Shown here piece by piece: positions 34,813 through 43,012 of a stretch of DNA of 64,000 nucleotides. The notes beneath the pieces were generated by a model. That model worked only from the letters and a program-made list of their open reading frames with translations, had not been told where the DNA came from and ran no database searches. Source of the stretch: Spirosoma endbachense (GTDB taxonomy: Bacteria > Bacteroidota > Bacteroidia > Cytophagales > Spirosomataceae). The DNA is taken from contig NZ_CP045997.1 in the NCBI RefSeq assembly GCF_010233585.1, positions 3,063,779 to 3,127,778 on the forward strand, read 5' to 3'. The first letter of the stretch is position 1. Each line of letters opens with the position of its first letter. The translations under genes were made by a program, and so were the position numbers.

Positions 34813-35628
34813 TCACGATAAATAGTGCGTTAGTTCAAGATTGTCTTTTATATAAAGAGATGGTCGTTTACCCGTAAACTGAGTAAATTCCCGAATAAAG
34901 TGTGATTGGTCGTAATAACCACATTGGTAGATCAGGTCGTGCCAGTCGGATACCTTCCAGCGTTGGCTGGCCAATTGAGCACAGAGGTATCCAACCCGCC
35001 GGATACGGGCATAATATTTCGGGCTGACGCCTACTTTTTGCAGAAATTGCCGTTCAAATTGTCGACGACACACATACAGATCGTCCATCATTTCACTGAT
35101 ATTGGCGATGCCCTTTCGCTCTACAATCAGGTTAGCGACATAATCGGTTCGATCGAACGTACTGCCTTTTTTAAGAAGCTGTTGATTTAAAAACTGTTCG
35201 AGGAGACGAACTCGCTCAACCGGGCCGCTGGCTTCGGCAATCTGCTCATGCAATGACTGCACGCTACGCCCCAGAATATCAACCAGATTGATTCGTTCGT
35301 TGGTAAATTCATACATCGGCAAGCCTAACAACGACGACACACCGGCGGGTTTGAATACAATACCGACCATACCAACCCGGCCACTCAATTCTAACTTATA
35401 GCTTTGGGTAGCCTGCCCAGTCAGAAAAATGGAAGGAGCCAGCATGGAAGTCTGTTTACCCGTCTCAACCCGGTAGGTGTCCCCATAGTTAAATACCATC
35501 GAGGCAAATCCCGTTGGAGGAGATTCGATGCATAAGGGCTGCGTCAGACTATTTCGTTTCTCCCAAACGAAATAGCACTCAATTAATGCTGATAAATGGC
35601 TGGCTGGGTAGAACTTACGATAAAGCAT
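34813..35628 (-). CDS. AraC-family transcriptional regulator
   Basis: A 271-residue regulator with an N-terminal DUF6597-like beta domain (YFVWEKRNS, IESPPTGFASMVFNYGD, GVSSLLGLPMYE). The C-terminal AraC domain shows two helix-turn-helix units (CRRQFERQFLQKVGVSPKYY and QCGYYDQSHFIREFTQFTG). Its effector and targets are unknown. No obvious partner gene is adjacent: the neighbours are the NarL-type regulator downstream and a long hairpin upstream. Confidence 0.88.
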   Translation of the reverse strand: MLYRKFYPASHLSALIECYFVWEKRNSLTQPLCIESPPTGFASMVFNYGDTYRVETGKQTSMLAPSIFLTGQATQSYKLELSGRVGMVGIVFKPAGVSSLLGLPMYEFTNERINLVDILGRSVQSLHEQIAEASGPVERVRLLEQFLNQQLLKKGSTFDRTDYVANLIVERKGIANISEMMDDLYVCRRQFERQFLQKVGVSPKYYARIRRVGYLCAQLASQRWKVSDWHDLIYQCGYYDQSHFIREFTQFTGKRPSLYIKDNLELTHYLS

Positions 35629-35724
35629 GATTGGGCAGATAGAATTTCTACCTCAATTTGTCGCTTTTATTGCATTAAACAGAAACCCTATAGCTACCTT
35701 TTATTCTGCGGTAGTATTGTCCTG

Positions 35725-35798
35725 GTTTTCAACCAGTAAGCGGGTTAAATAGGCTACAGAAATTAGTAGCTTATTTAACCCGCTTACTGGTTGAAAAC
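35725..35798. terminator. Long perfect hairpin between the AraC gene and the repeat-rich surface protein gene
   Basis: A perfect 27-bp inverted repeat (35725-35751 with 35772-35798), starting GTTTTCAACCAG and extending inward through GCTAC/GTAGC with a bulge. It begins 13 bases after the stop of the gene at 35811 (minus strand), so it probably terminates that transcript. It does not share sequence with the GTGCCACGGTT family. Confidence 0.7.
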
Positions 35799-35810
35799 AT
35801 AAACTAACGT

Positions 35811-36830
35811 TTACTTCTTCTTTTTGCTTAATTGACGATTCTGCTGCTCCAACCGCTCAATTCGTTTCTGTTGCTCGATCAGGTGCAGTGTGAGTTCTTC
35901 ATTTTTCTGTACCAGCGTGGCCAGCAACGTTGTTAGATCTACGCCCTGTTTCACCATCTCGCCTGCGCTTGGAATACCTGGCAAATGTTTGTTTTGCTGG
36001 ATATATTGTTCGACTTCAGCCAACGGTTGAAGCTTATAGCTCGGCGCAAAGACATAGTCGGCCCAATGATTCTCAGATACTGGCTGAATCTGCATAGCAA
36101 GAGCGGATAAACGACTACCCAGCATCACATCACCTTTTTCGTTGACTGTCAGAAATTTACCCGCAGTAGCCGTAGAAGCCGGGGAGTTAGCCGTCATATT
36201 TGTCAGGCGAAGGCCACTGCTACCGTCAACACCGGCCGTCAATTCAAGCCGGCTGTTAGGCGTTGACGTTCCAATACCAACATTGACATTATTTCCCAGC
36301 ACGAGTGCATTGCTGCTTAGCACACGAGCATTCGCACCAATGGCCGTTGCATTCGAAAGCCCCACACCTACTCCAACCGCGTTTGCGCCCAGAAATGTAT
36401 TGCTTTCACCATCAACAGCATCAAACCCTGCATTAGGCCCAATAATCAGGTTATTACGACCACGCCGATTGTTCATACCAGCGTTATAGCCAATGAACAC
36501 ATTGTCATCACCATCAGTATTTAACTTACCTGCTTCATAGCCGATAAAGGTATTATGACTACCGATAGTATTCGGGGAACCGGCTTTATAACCAAAATAC
36601 GTGTTATAGGAACCAGTGGTGTTGCCCTGACCGGCAAAACTTCCCATAAAGGTATTATACGTTCCGCCAACGACGGCGCTGGTGCTCTGCCCGATGAAGA
36701 GGTTATTTGTACCATTGACCGATTGAAAACTGACAACCTGATTATCAGGAGTAACAATCTGGCTTTGGGCAAACGTCCTCACAGTCAAACCAATAGTGGC
36801 GACTATCAAACTAATAGTAAATATTTTCAT
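35811..36830 (-). CDS. Secreted protein with YadA-like head repeats and C-terminal coiled coil
   Basis: A 339-residue protein with a signal peptide (MKIFTISLIVATIGLTVRTF, cleaved near AQS). Residues at about 40-180 hold tandem left-handed repeats of the type GSYNTYFGYKAG / GSHNTFIGYEAG / GDDNVFIGYNAG / GRNNLIIGPNAG. This pattern is found in trimeric autotransporter heads and phage tail fibres. A conserved segment (YKLQPLAEVEQYIQQNKHLP, then GIPSAGEM) and a Gln/Glu-rich coiled coil ending in lysines follow. Such proteins in Bacteroidota are often labelled tail-fibre-like and probably form trimeric surface structures. No outer-membrane anchor domain is visible. Confidence 0.75.
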   Translation of the reverse strand: MKIFTISLIVATIGLTVRTFAQSQIVTPDNQVVSFQSVNGTNNLFIGQSTSAVVGGTYNTFMGSFAGQGNTTGSYNTYFGYKAGSPNTIGSHNTFIGYEAGKLNTDGDDNVFIGYNAGMNNRRGRNNLIIGPNAGFDAVDGESNTFLGANAVGVGVGLSNATAIGANARVLSSNALVLGNNVNVGIGTSTPNSRLELTAGVDGSSGLRLTNMTANSPASTATAGKFLTVNEKGDVMLGSRLSALAMQIQPVSENHWADYVFAPSYKLQPLAEVEQYIQQNKHLPGIPSAGEMVKQGVDLTTLLATLVQKNEELTLHLIEQQKRIERLEQQNRQLSKKKK

Positions 36831-37076
36831 ACGCTAAAACGGTTTTGGATATGGCGACTAAAGATACTATTTTTTAATGCTAAATCTATAAATTTTCTTT
36901 TTTCGGGGCGTTCCATTTTTCCGAACAATAAGGTGTATCGGCACTACTTTAACAAGGTTAGTCATAAATGAGTGACGTAATTCGTTCTAACAGAGACAAT
37001 AATGCGCTGATATTGAGTCCTTTTCTTCAAAAGAAACTGACAATCCAGGTTATTCAGGGCTAATTGACTAACCGTT

Positions 37077-37901
37077 TTAGTTTACTTTATAATAAAGCGT
37101 CTTCTTCCCGGATTTCAGATCTGTAATCAGCATTTTCCCATTTTCAACATAGTATTTCGACGCCGGAACGTCCTGAGTCTGGTTATTTACCTGTAACCGA
37201 ATATAAACCTGATTGCCTTTTGTGAACCACCTTGCTCCTGCCGCGGCCAGTTGCGCAAATAAGTTTGCATTACCTCCCCCCGACGACTCCACCGATACGT
37301 CCGATCCGCTCGCATAACCTGATGAACCGCCATCACTCAGGGTTCCGTCGGCATTCAATAGTAGTGTGGTGGAGGTGCTTCCATAGAAACCACCATCCGT
37401 AATTCCTCCTCCGTAATTGCTCGACGTACGCCAGGCACCAACCAAGGCAGGATCACGATTGAGACCATCAGGTTTAGAAGATATACTGGATGTAGCTGGT
37501 TTGCGTGCGCCAGAAGTGCCAGCGACATCGCGGGTTAAGGTTCCTGATCGTATGGATGTTCCATTCAAACCTATTGTAAACAGAAGTCGACCACTCTGTA
37601 GAGCAGCTTCGAACTGAAACATGGTTCCATCGGCAGGATACGTTGCTGTTCCCTGAGCCTGTTGTCCATTGGTTGTCCCCTGTAGCGTGTATTCGTCCTG
37701 TTTATTTCCCGTCTGAACCCGAACCGTTCCGCTTAGTTTTCCGCCGGAAACACGAAGAAAAACCGTACTTCCTAAAGCAGTTGCCGAATTATCGGCTGAT
37801 ACCAGGGAGCCTGTCCATGTACCTCCAAGTCCCTGGCCAATGACCTGATAAGGACCAATTATGGCAAACAGAGCGATTATTCCAAAAAAAATGTATTTCA
37901 T
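37077..37901 (-). CDS. Secreted protein of unknown function
   Basis: About 274 residues from the ATG at 37901 (MKYIFFGIIALFAIIG signal peptide); a start 7 codons upstream is possible. The N-terminal half (GGTWTGSLVSADNSAT to the FTIGLNGTSI block) reads like a small beta-barrel. A Ser/Thr-rich linker follows, then a second domain beginning PALVGAWRTSSNYGGG with LLLNADGTLSDGG. The C-terminus (YYVENGKMLITDLKSGKKTL) is also beta-rich. A lipocalin-like, two-domain secreted protein is a fair description, but the function is unknown. Confidence 0.65.
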   Translation of the reverse strand: MKYIFFGIIALFAIIGPYQVIGQGLGGTWTGSLVSADNSATALGSTVFLRVSGGKLSGTVRVQTGNKQDEYTLQGTTNGQQAQGTATYPADGTMFQFEAALQSGRLLFTIGLNGTSIRSGTLTRDVAGTSGARKPATSSISSKPDGLNRDPALVGAWRTSSNYGGGITDGGFYGSTSTTLLLNADGTLSDGGSSGYASGSDVSVESSGGGNANLFAQLAAAGARWFTKGNQVYIRLQVNNQTQDVPASKYYVENGKMLITDLKSGKKTLYYKVN

Positions 37902-38064
37902 AAATGCCTGAAATAGACTCAATTAATTAAATTTTACAGAACCCGGCCTTATACAAAAGCAACTTACACTATAAAGGCTCCGGCTTCACATTACGGTTCG
38001 TAAGCGGTTTTACCAGAGCTCATAACCAAATAGTAAAAACTAACTTGCTTTTAACGCTACAGAA

Positions 38065-38091
38065 TCAACGTAATGTGTAACTTTACGTTGA
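38065..38091. promoter_or_regulatory. Operator-like palindrome upstream of the 38126 lipoprotein gene
   Basis: Perfect 9-bp arms TCAACGTAA and TTACGTTGA are separated by 9 bases, centred about 48 bases upstream of the ATG. The spacing of about 18 bases between arm centres would suit a dimeric regulator. A near match to the -7 consensus (TAACTTTA) lies inside it. Confidence 0.45.
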
Positions 38092-38125
38092 TCAAACCGA
38101 ATCGGTTGCTTTACTACATTCGCCT

Positions 38126-38929
38126 ATGAAGCCTTTTTCCTTTCTGACTAATATGATGGCCGCTGGCCTTCTGGCTGGCGCGTTAAGTAGTTGTGCACCA
38201 ACGGTTACTACTTCCTACCTGCTTGAACCTGTTTCGGGCGATGTGGCGATGATTGAGGGGCGCCCTGTTACCAAAGCGGAGCAAAATGGGGTTGGTGTCG
38301 TCGCTTCTTTTGAGCGCGAGGATATGGAATTCGTAACGCTCGATATTGAAGTAAAAAACCGTACTGACCATCCGATTGAGGTCAATCCGGCCGACTTCCA
38401 CTTTGTTGCCCTTGGTGCTTCGCAAGATACCCTCTCCGACCCTGCCAAAGCTGGCCTTGCGCTTCAGCGTGAAGCTGCCGACCCGAGCTATGAGACTGGG
38501 CGCGTGAAACTGAAGCGAAAGCAGGAAGAAAAGCGGCTGAAACGAGCTAAGATTTTCAACACAGTTCTGATGGTAGCGGCCATTGCGTCGGATGTTTCTT
38601 CATCGGGCAACAGTCGTTCATACCGGGAATTCGCCAATAACCGAGCTGCCCATTATCTTGCCTATCAAGGAATTGCGGTTAAACGGGCCATTGATCATAG
38701 CACATTCGCCGATCGGATGCAACGCTATGATTACGAAGAATATCGCTGGCGTGAGCTGGCACTCAAAGCAAATACACTCGCACCGGGTGAGTCGGTACGA
38801 GGTTTCGTTTACGTGCCAAAACTAGCCAGCGCGAAATACCTGGCCATGACTTATAGTGTATCCGAGCTGGCAACAGTGCCCGTACTATTTAGGCAGGAAT
38901 TTGTCCAGCAGAAAAAGCAACGCCGGTAA
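38126..38929 (+). CDS. Lipoprotein of unknown function
   Basis: A 267-residue protein with a lipoprotein signal peptide and lipobox (GALSSC). The mature part starts with a beta-rich domain (FVTLDIEVKNRTDHPIEVNP, suggesting an immunoglobulin-like DUF4352-type strand pattern). A charged helical stretch full of Lys/Arg/Glu lies around residues 125-145. A C-terminal beta segment (LAPGESVRGFVYVPKLASAK) resembles the end of the same Ig-like fold. I do not recognise a named family. It is probably a periplasmic-facing or surface lipoprotein. A bidirectional terminator follows. Confidence 0.68.
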   Translation: MKPFSFLTNMMAAGLLAGALSSCAPTVTTSYLLEPVSGDVAMIEGRPVTKAEQNGVGVVASFEREDMEFVTLDIEVKNRTDHPIEVNPADFHFVALGASQDTLSDPAKAGLALQREAADPSYETGRVKLKRKQEEKRLKRAKIFNTVLMVAAIASDVSSSGNSRSYREFANNRAAHYLAYQGIAVKRAIDHSTFADRMQRYDYEEYRWRELALKANTLAPGESVRGFVYVPKLASAKYLAMTYSVSELATVPVLFRQEFVQQKKQRR

Positions 38930-38951
38930 CTATATCTGCACGAACCAAAAC

Positions 38952-38990
38952 AAAAAGGCCATCATTTCGTCAATGGTGGCCTTTTTGTTT
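38952..38990. terminator. Bidirectional terminator between the lipoprotein and TPR genes
   Basis: A 15-bp stem with one G-T pair (AAAAAGGCCATCATT with AATGGTGGCCTTTTT), a 5-base loop, and A and T runs on the two sides. It fits termination from either strand between convergent genes. Confidence 0.85.
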
Positions 38991-38992
38991 AC

Positions 38993-39322
38993 TTACCATT
39001 CATCTTCATCATCCTCAAACGCCTGCTGCGCCCGCTGCAATTCCTGAAGTGCCTTCTGATTGTTCTGCTCACGGGCCAGTTCAATTCCTTTCTCATATAG
39101 TTCGGCCGCCTTGTCACGTTCATCGAGATCGGTATACAAGGCCGCTGCGTGATAATAGGTCGGTAAATAGTCCGGGTGTTCGGTGAGGAGCTGATCAAAA
39201 TAGTCCTTTGCCTGTTTGGGCTGACCGTTCATGTATTCCATCGCCAATGCATAAACATTGAATGGCTCACCGGGTTCTTCCTGTACAAATCGAATTAATT
39301 GTTGGATACGGTCGTTATTCAT
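38993..39322 (-). CDS. Small TPR-repeat protein
   Basis: A 109-residue cytoplasmic protein made of about two and a half tetratricopeptide repeats (NVYALAMEYMNGQPKQAKDY, YLPTYYHAAALYTDLDERDK, then AAELYEKGIELA), with an acidic tail (EDDEDEW). It is probably a protein-protein interaction adaptor. Partners are not evident. Repeat copy D lies upstream. Confidence 0.82.
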   Translation of the reverse strand: MNNDRIQQLIRFVQEEPGEPFNVYALAMEYMNGQPKQAKDYFDQLLTEHPDYLPTYYHAAALYTDLDERDKAAELYEKGIELAREQNNQKALQELQRAQQAFEDDEDEW

Positions 39323-39640
39323 TCATCAAGAAAAAATAGTATGCTTGCATACTTTTATTTAAGACAGTTCGTAATTTAGCCGCCAAATTAAGGATTTGAT
39401 CCTGGGTAATTAGAGGTATGGGGAAATAAGTTCATGTTCACGACTAATTGACCTTAGGGCTTTGGCTTTGAGCCGTGCCACCGCAGCCGCGGACAGTCGC
39501 AACGGCGGACCGTGGTTTGCCTATACGATCTTATTAACCGTGGCACGGCTCAAAGCCAAAGTCCTGGACCTATTACCCAATTCTCAAAAATCAAATGATC
39601 CCTGATTATCCAAATTACCTTCAACAAAACCCCAATTAGC
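39323..39640. other. Divergent intergenic region holding repeat copy D
   Basis: These 318 bases separate the TPR gene from etfB. Repeat copy D occupies about 110 of them. Apart from the small palindrome TATGCAAGCATA near 39340-39351, I see no other clear regulatory motif. Confidence 0.5.
39454..39567. repeat. GTGCCACGGTT hairpin element, copy D (long form)
   Basis: Outer arms AGGGCTTTGGCTTTGAGCC (from 39456) and GGCTCAAAGCCAAAGTCCT (to 39565) pair with one mismatch. The left inner stem is interrupted by a GC-rich segment, CCGCAGCCGCGG... (39481-39510), then CCGTGGTT and an 18-base loop (39518-39535), and then AACCGTGGCAC. Copy E carries the same extra segment in the opposite orientation, so this is a distinct long variant. 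Confidence 0.85.
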
Positions 39641-40378
39641 ATGAAAATTTTAGTGTGCGTGACGAGTGTGCCCGACACCACCACCAAAATTGCCTTTACG
39701 GACAATAACACCAAATTAAATAAGGCAGGGGTGACATTCATTACCGGTCCCTACGATGACTATGCACTTGCCAGAGCCGTCGAGCTTAAAGAAAAGACAG
39801 GAGCATCTATAACCGTCATCAATGTGGGCGAAGCTGATTCGGAGCCCGTTATCCGCAAATGTCTGGCGATTGGCGCCGATGACGCTATCCGGGTAAATGC
39901 CGAACCGACCGATGCTTATTTCGTAGCCGAGCAAATTGCCGCTATCGCCAAAGAAAACAGCTACGATCTGATTCTGATGGGTCGCGAATCCATCGATTAT
40001 AATGGGGGTCAGGTGCATGGAATCGTTGGCGAAATGCTTGGTTTTCCATCCATATCGCCCGTTATGCAACTGGACATTGATGGCGATACAGCAAAAATTA
40101 CGCGGGAAATTGAAGGCGGAAAAGAGCAACTGGAGGCTAAATTGCCCTTAGTACTCGGTTGCCAGGAGCCAATTGCCGAATGGAAAATTCCGAATATGCG
40201 TGGTATCATGACCGCCCGGACAAAGCCACTCAAAATTGTTGAGCCAACCGGCACCGACAAACTTACGACCGTTGCCAACTACGAACTCCCGGCTCCACGG
40301 GGTGCAGTAAAAATGATCAAGGCTGATGAGGCCGAAACCCTCATTCAACTCCTCCGCACCGAAGCAAAAGTTATTTAA
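39641..40378 (+). CDS. etfB: Electron transfer flavoprotein beta subunit
   Basis: A 245-residue ETF beta subunit. It starts MKILVCVTSVPDTTTKIAFT and has the conserved GPYDDYALARAVELKEK, the LILMGRESIDYNGGQV block and the GGKEQLEAKLPLVLGCQEP segment. With EtfA it forms the FAD and AMP-binding heterodimer that takes electrons from acyl-CoA and related dehydrogenases and passes them to the membrane quinone pool. etfA follows 75 bases downstream on the same strand, as usual. Confidence 0.96.
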   Translation: MKILVCVTSVPDTTTKIAFTDNNTKLNKAGVTFITGPYDDYALARAVELKEKTGASITVINVGEADSEPVIRKCLAIGADDAIRVNAEPTDAYFVAEQIAAIAKENSYDLILMGRESIDYNGGQVHGIVGEMLGFPSISPVMQLDIDGDTAKITREIEGGKEQLEAKLPLVLGCQEPIAEWKIPNMRGIMTARTKPLKIVEPTGTDKLTTVANYELPAPRGAVKMIKADEAETLIQLLRTEAKVI

Positions 40379-40453
40379 TTCGTTTACGGTAGGTGCTGCA
40401 TTCAACCTCATGTCAGCACTAAAAACGGTAAACTCTAAACTGAAAACTGAATT

Positions 40454-41416
40454 ATGTCTGTTCTCATATTTGCCGAATTAGACGAGGGCAAAATTAAGAA
40501 ATCGTCTCAGGAAGCCCTATTCTACGGCGCCAAAGTTGCCGAACAAACAGGCACATCAGCTACGGCCATTATTATTGGCCAGGCCGATGACAGCGAACTG
40601 GCTTCGGCTGGCCGTTTTGGCGTTACTAAAGTGCTTCATGCATCGAATGCACAGCTAAACGAGCCGAATGGCATGGCCTATGCGACTGTTGTAGCAGCAG
40701 CCGTTCAGCAGGAAGGTTCTAAAGTGATTGTACTGGCCAAATCATCGCTGGCCGATGCTATGACTGCCCGGCTGGCCGGTAAACTGAAAGCGGGTCTGGC
40801 CGCCAATGTGGTTGAACTGCCCGATTTGTCGAACGGTTTCCGGGTGAAAAGTAGTATTTACACGGGCAAAGCATTTGCTTACAACGACCTCAAAGCGGAT
40901 ATAAAAATTCTGGCGATCAAGAAAAATACGATCACACCCGAAGAAACCGATGCAACGGCCTCAGTCGACTCCTTTATCCCTACACTGAACGACGCCGATT
41001 TTGTCATTTCAGTCAAAAGTTCGGAAAAAGCCTCCGGAGATGTGCTTTTACCAGAAGCGGACCTGGTCGTATCGGCAGGTCGTGGGCTGAAAGGTCCCGA
41101 AAATTGGGGTATTGTGGAGGATTTAGCGCATGCTCTCCATGCAGCTACGGCTTGTTCGAAGCCCGTATCTGATCTGGATTGGCGGCCTCACTCAGAACAC
41201 GTTGGGCAAACAGGTTTGAAAATTAGCCCAAATCTGTATATTGCCTGTGGAATTTCGGGGGCCATACAACATTTAGCCGGAGTAAACTCCTCGAAGGTAA
41301 TTGTTGTTATCAATAAGGACCCCGAAGCACCGTTTTTCAAATCGGCAGATTATGGAATCGTCGGCGATGTGTTCGATGTACTGCCGCGCCTGACAAAAGC
41401 GGTGAAAGCTTTATAG
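40454..41416 (+). CDS. etfA: Electron transfer flavoprotein alpha subunit
   Basis: A 320-residue ETF alpha subunit. The N-terminal half has the ETF domain starting MSVLIFAELDEGKIKKSSQE. The C-terminal FAD-binding domain is complete: SAGRGLKGPENW, VGQTGLKISPNLYIACGISG, AIQHLAGV and IVVINKDPEAPFFKSADYG. It pairs with EtfB just upstream. Between the two genes lies a weak inverted repeat but no terminator, so co-transcription is expected. Confidence 0.96.
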   Translation: MSVLIFAELDEGKIKKSSQEALFYGAKVAEQTGTSATAIIIGQADDSELASAGRFGVTKVLHASNAQLNEPNGMAYATVVAAAVQQEGSKVIVLAKSSLADAMTARLAGKLKAGLAANVVELPDLSNGFRVKSSIYTGKAFAYNDLKADIKILAIKKNTITPEETDATASVDSFIPTLNDADFVISVKSSEKASGDVLLPEADLVVSAGRGLKGPENWGIVEDLAHALHAATACSKPVSDLDWRPHSEHVGQTGLKISPNLYIACGISGAIQHLAGVNSSKVIVVINKDPEAPFFKSADYGIVGDVFDVLPRLTKAVKAL

Positions 41417-41509
41417 TCAAGAGTCGTTTGTGAAGAGTTTTAAAGAAACTTACAATTACTGACGGCTTTTGACAGACGACAGACGACTAAAAATTGCTAA
41501 ATTCGCGCC

Positions 41510-42106
41510 GTGGATAAGATTAAGCTGGAAATATTAGGACTTTCACCTAGCCAGTCGCAATCGGGCTCGTTTGCGCTGGTCTTAGGTGAAGAATACGGGA
41601 ACCGCCGGTTGCCGATTATTATTGGCATGTTTGAAGCACAAGCCATTGCCATCGAAATCGAGAAGATTGTGCCAAACCGGCCGATGACGCATGATTTGTT
41701 CAAGCAATTTGCCGAACAATTTAAGTTTACGGTACGAGAGATCGTGATTTCTGATTTACGCGAGGGTATTTTCTTCGCCAAAATCGTTTGCTTCGACGGC
41801 GTACGTGAATCCGTGATCGATGCTCGTCCATCCGATGCCATTGCCATTGGTATTCGATTCGACGTACCGATTTATACGAATGAGTCGATCTTATCCGAAG
41901 CTGGCATCACAGCCAGTTCCAACGATGAGGAAGAAGAACAGGAAGAACTGGTTCGTTCCTCAAATCGTCCATCAGCCCGGTCGTTTGGCGATCAGTTGAA
42001 AAATGCCTCTTCTGAAGAGCTTCAGAAAATGCTTGAGGAGGCTCTTGGAAACGAGGAATACGAGCGGGCGGCCAAGATTCGCGATGAAATGAGTAAACGA
42101 AACTAG
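41510..42106 (+). CDS. Bifunctional nuclease (BFN, DUF151) family protein with UVR motif
   Basis: A 198-residue protein starting at GTG (41510). The first 130 residues form the BFN/DUF151 domain (KLEILGLSPSQSQSGSFALV, then RRLPIIIGMFEAQAIAIE and ARPSDAIAIGIRFDVPIY). The C-terminus has a UvrB/UvrC-like motif (LQKMLEEALGNEEYERAAKI). This combination is typical of Bacteroidota members, which are thought to act as nucleases or stress-linked proteins. It follows etfA by 93 bases and ends at a strong terminator. Confidence 0.9.
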   Translation: MDKIKLEILGLSPSQSQSGSFALVLGEEYGNRRLPIIIGMFEAQAIAIEIEKIVPNRPMTHDLFKQFAEQFKFTVREIVISDLREGIFFAKIVCFDGVRESVIDARPSDAIAIGIRFDVPIYTNESILSEAGITASSNDEEEEQEELVRSSNRPSARSFGDQLKNASSEELQKMLEEALGNEEYERAAKIRDEMSKRN

Positions 42107-42130
42107 CTACACAACACTCATTATTTAAAC

Positions 42131-42180
42131 ATAAACGAAGGGGTGCAGATAAATTCAAGTATCTGCACCCCTTCGTTTAT
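42131..42180. terminator. Strong bidirectional hairpin terminator
   Basis: A perfect 21-bp stem (42131-42151 with 42160-42180; arm ATAAACGAAGGGGTGCAGAT) and an 8-base loop, between the convergent BFN and LytTR-regulator genes. Confidence 0.85.
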
Positions 42181-42212
42181 TGATCCAACCGGTTAATCCG
42201 GCATGTGCCGCA

Positions 42213-42971
42213 CTAGCGTGTTCGAACAACCTGTAGTCGGTCAATCAGTGGTTTTCGGGCTCCTTCGGGAATCGTAATTTCGTGCGAACCGATGTATAAT
42301 TGGTTTGATTCGATACGGTCGAGATAATCGAGGTTGATGACCAATGAACGCGATAATTGGTAAAAACCCGGCGACAGATAAGGAACGAGCTTTCCCAGAT
42401 TCAGCGAAATGTTAATTGCCTGATACGGTTTGGCCGGATAGATTCGATGAAAGCCTGATTTCGTCAGAAAAAGCTCACTGTTACCACGGTCGGCTTTCAC
42501 AAACTGTATTTCTGATTTAACCACCCGAATGTACCCACTACCCGTTGGCAGGAACGTGTGATCGGGCAATCCGGGAGCTCCTGAAATATTGCCTGCATAA
42601 AAATTGTGCATGGCCAGATCAATCTGAGCCGCCAACTCCCGCACCCGAAACGGCTTATGTAAAAAAGCGGCCGGAAAAGTGCTTTTGGCCCGATTAAAGG
42701 TTTCTTCTTCCGAATTACCGGTCAAATAAATGATGGGCACCCATTTAATGCGCATCAACTCTTTTACAGTAGCAATGCCATCGGGCAGCCCATCCAGGAC
42801 AATATCAACCAAAACGAGGTCGGGCTGGCTTTGCTTCATACTTTTTATGGCAGCTTCGTAACTATGGGCCTTTCCACAGATTTCGTAGCCAGATCTGACC
42901 AGATTTTCTTCAATATCTGTGGCCATAAACAGGTCATCTTCAACGATAAGAATACGTAGCGGGGCATCCAT
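42213..42971 (-). CDS. LytTR-family response regulator
   Basis: A 252-residue regulator with an N-terminal receiver domain (acidic pair in VEDD at residues 10-13, phospho-acceptor Asp56 in LVLVDIVLDG). The C-terminal LytTR DNA-binding domain includes FLPTGSGYIRVVKSEIQFVK and RVSRSLVINLDYLDRI-like strands (the visible sequence is LSRSLVINLDYLDRIES). It is transcribed after the HisKA_2 kinase gene, 41 bases downstream, and the two are the likely two-component pair. Confidence 0.92.
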   Translation of the reverse strand: MDAPLRILIVEDDLFMATDIEENLVRSGYEICGKAHSYEAAIKSMKQSQPDLVLVDIVLDGLPDGIATVKELMRIKWVPIIYLTGNSEEETFNRAKSTFPAAFLHKPFRVRELAAQIDLAMHNFYAGNISGAPGLPDHTFLPTGSGYIRVVKSEIQFVKADRGNSELFLTKSGFHRIYPAKPYQAINISLNLGKLVPYLSPGFYQLSRSLVINLDYLDRIESNQLYIGSHEITIPEGARKPLIDRLQVVRTR

Positions 42972-43012
42972 ATGAGTACTTATCTTTAAGAGGCAAGCCT
43001 AATAAACCTGGG

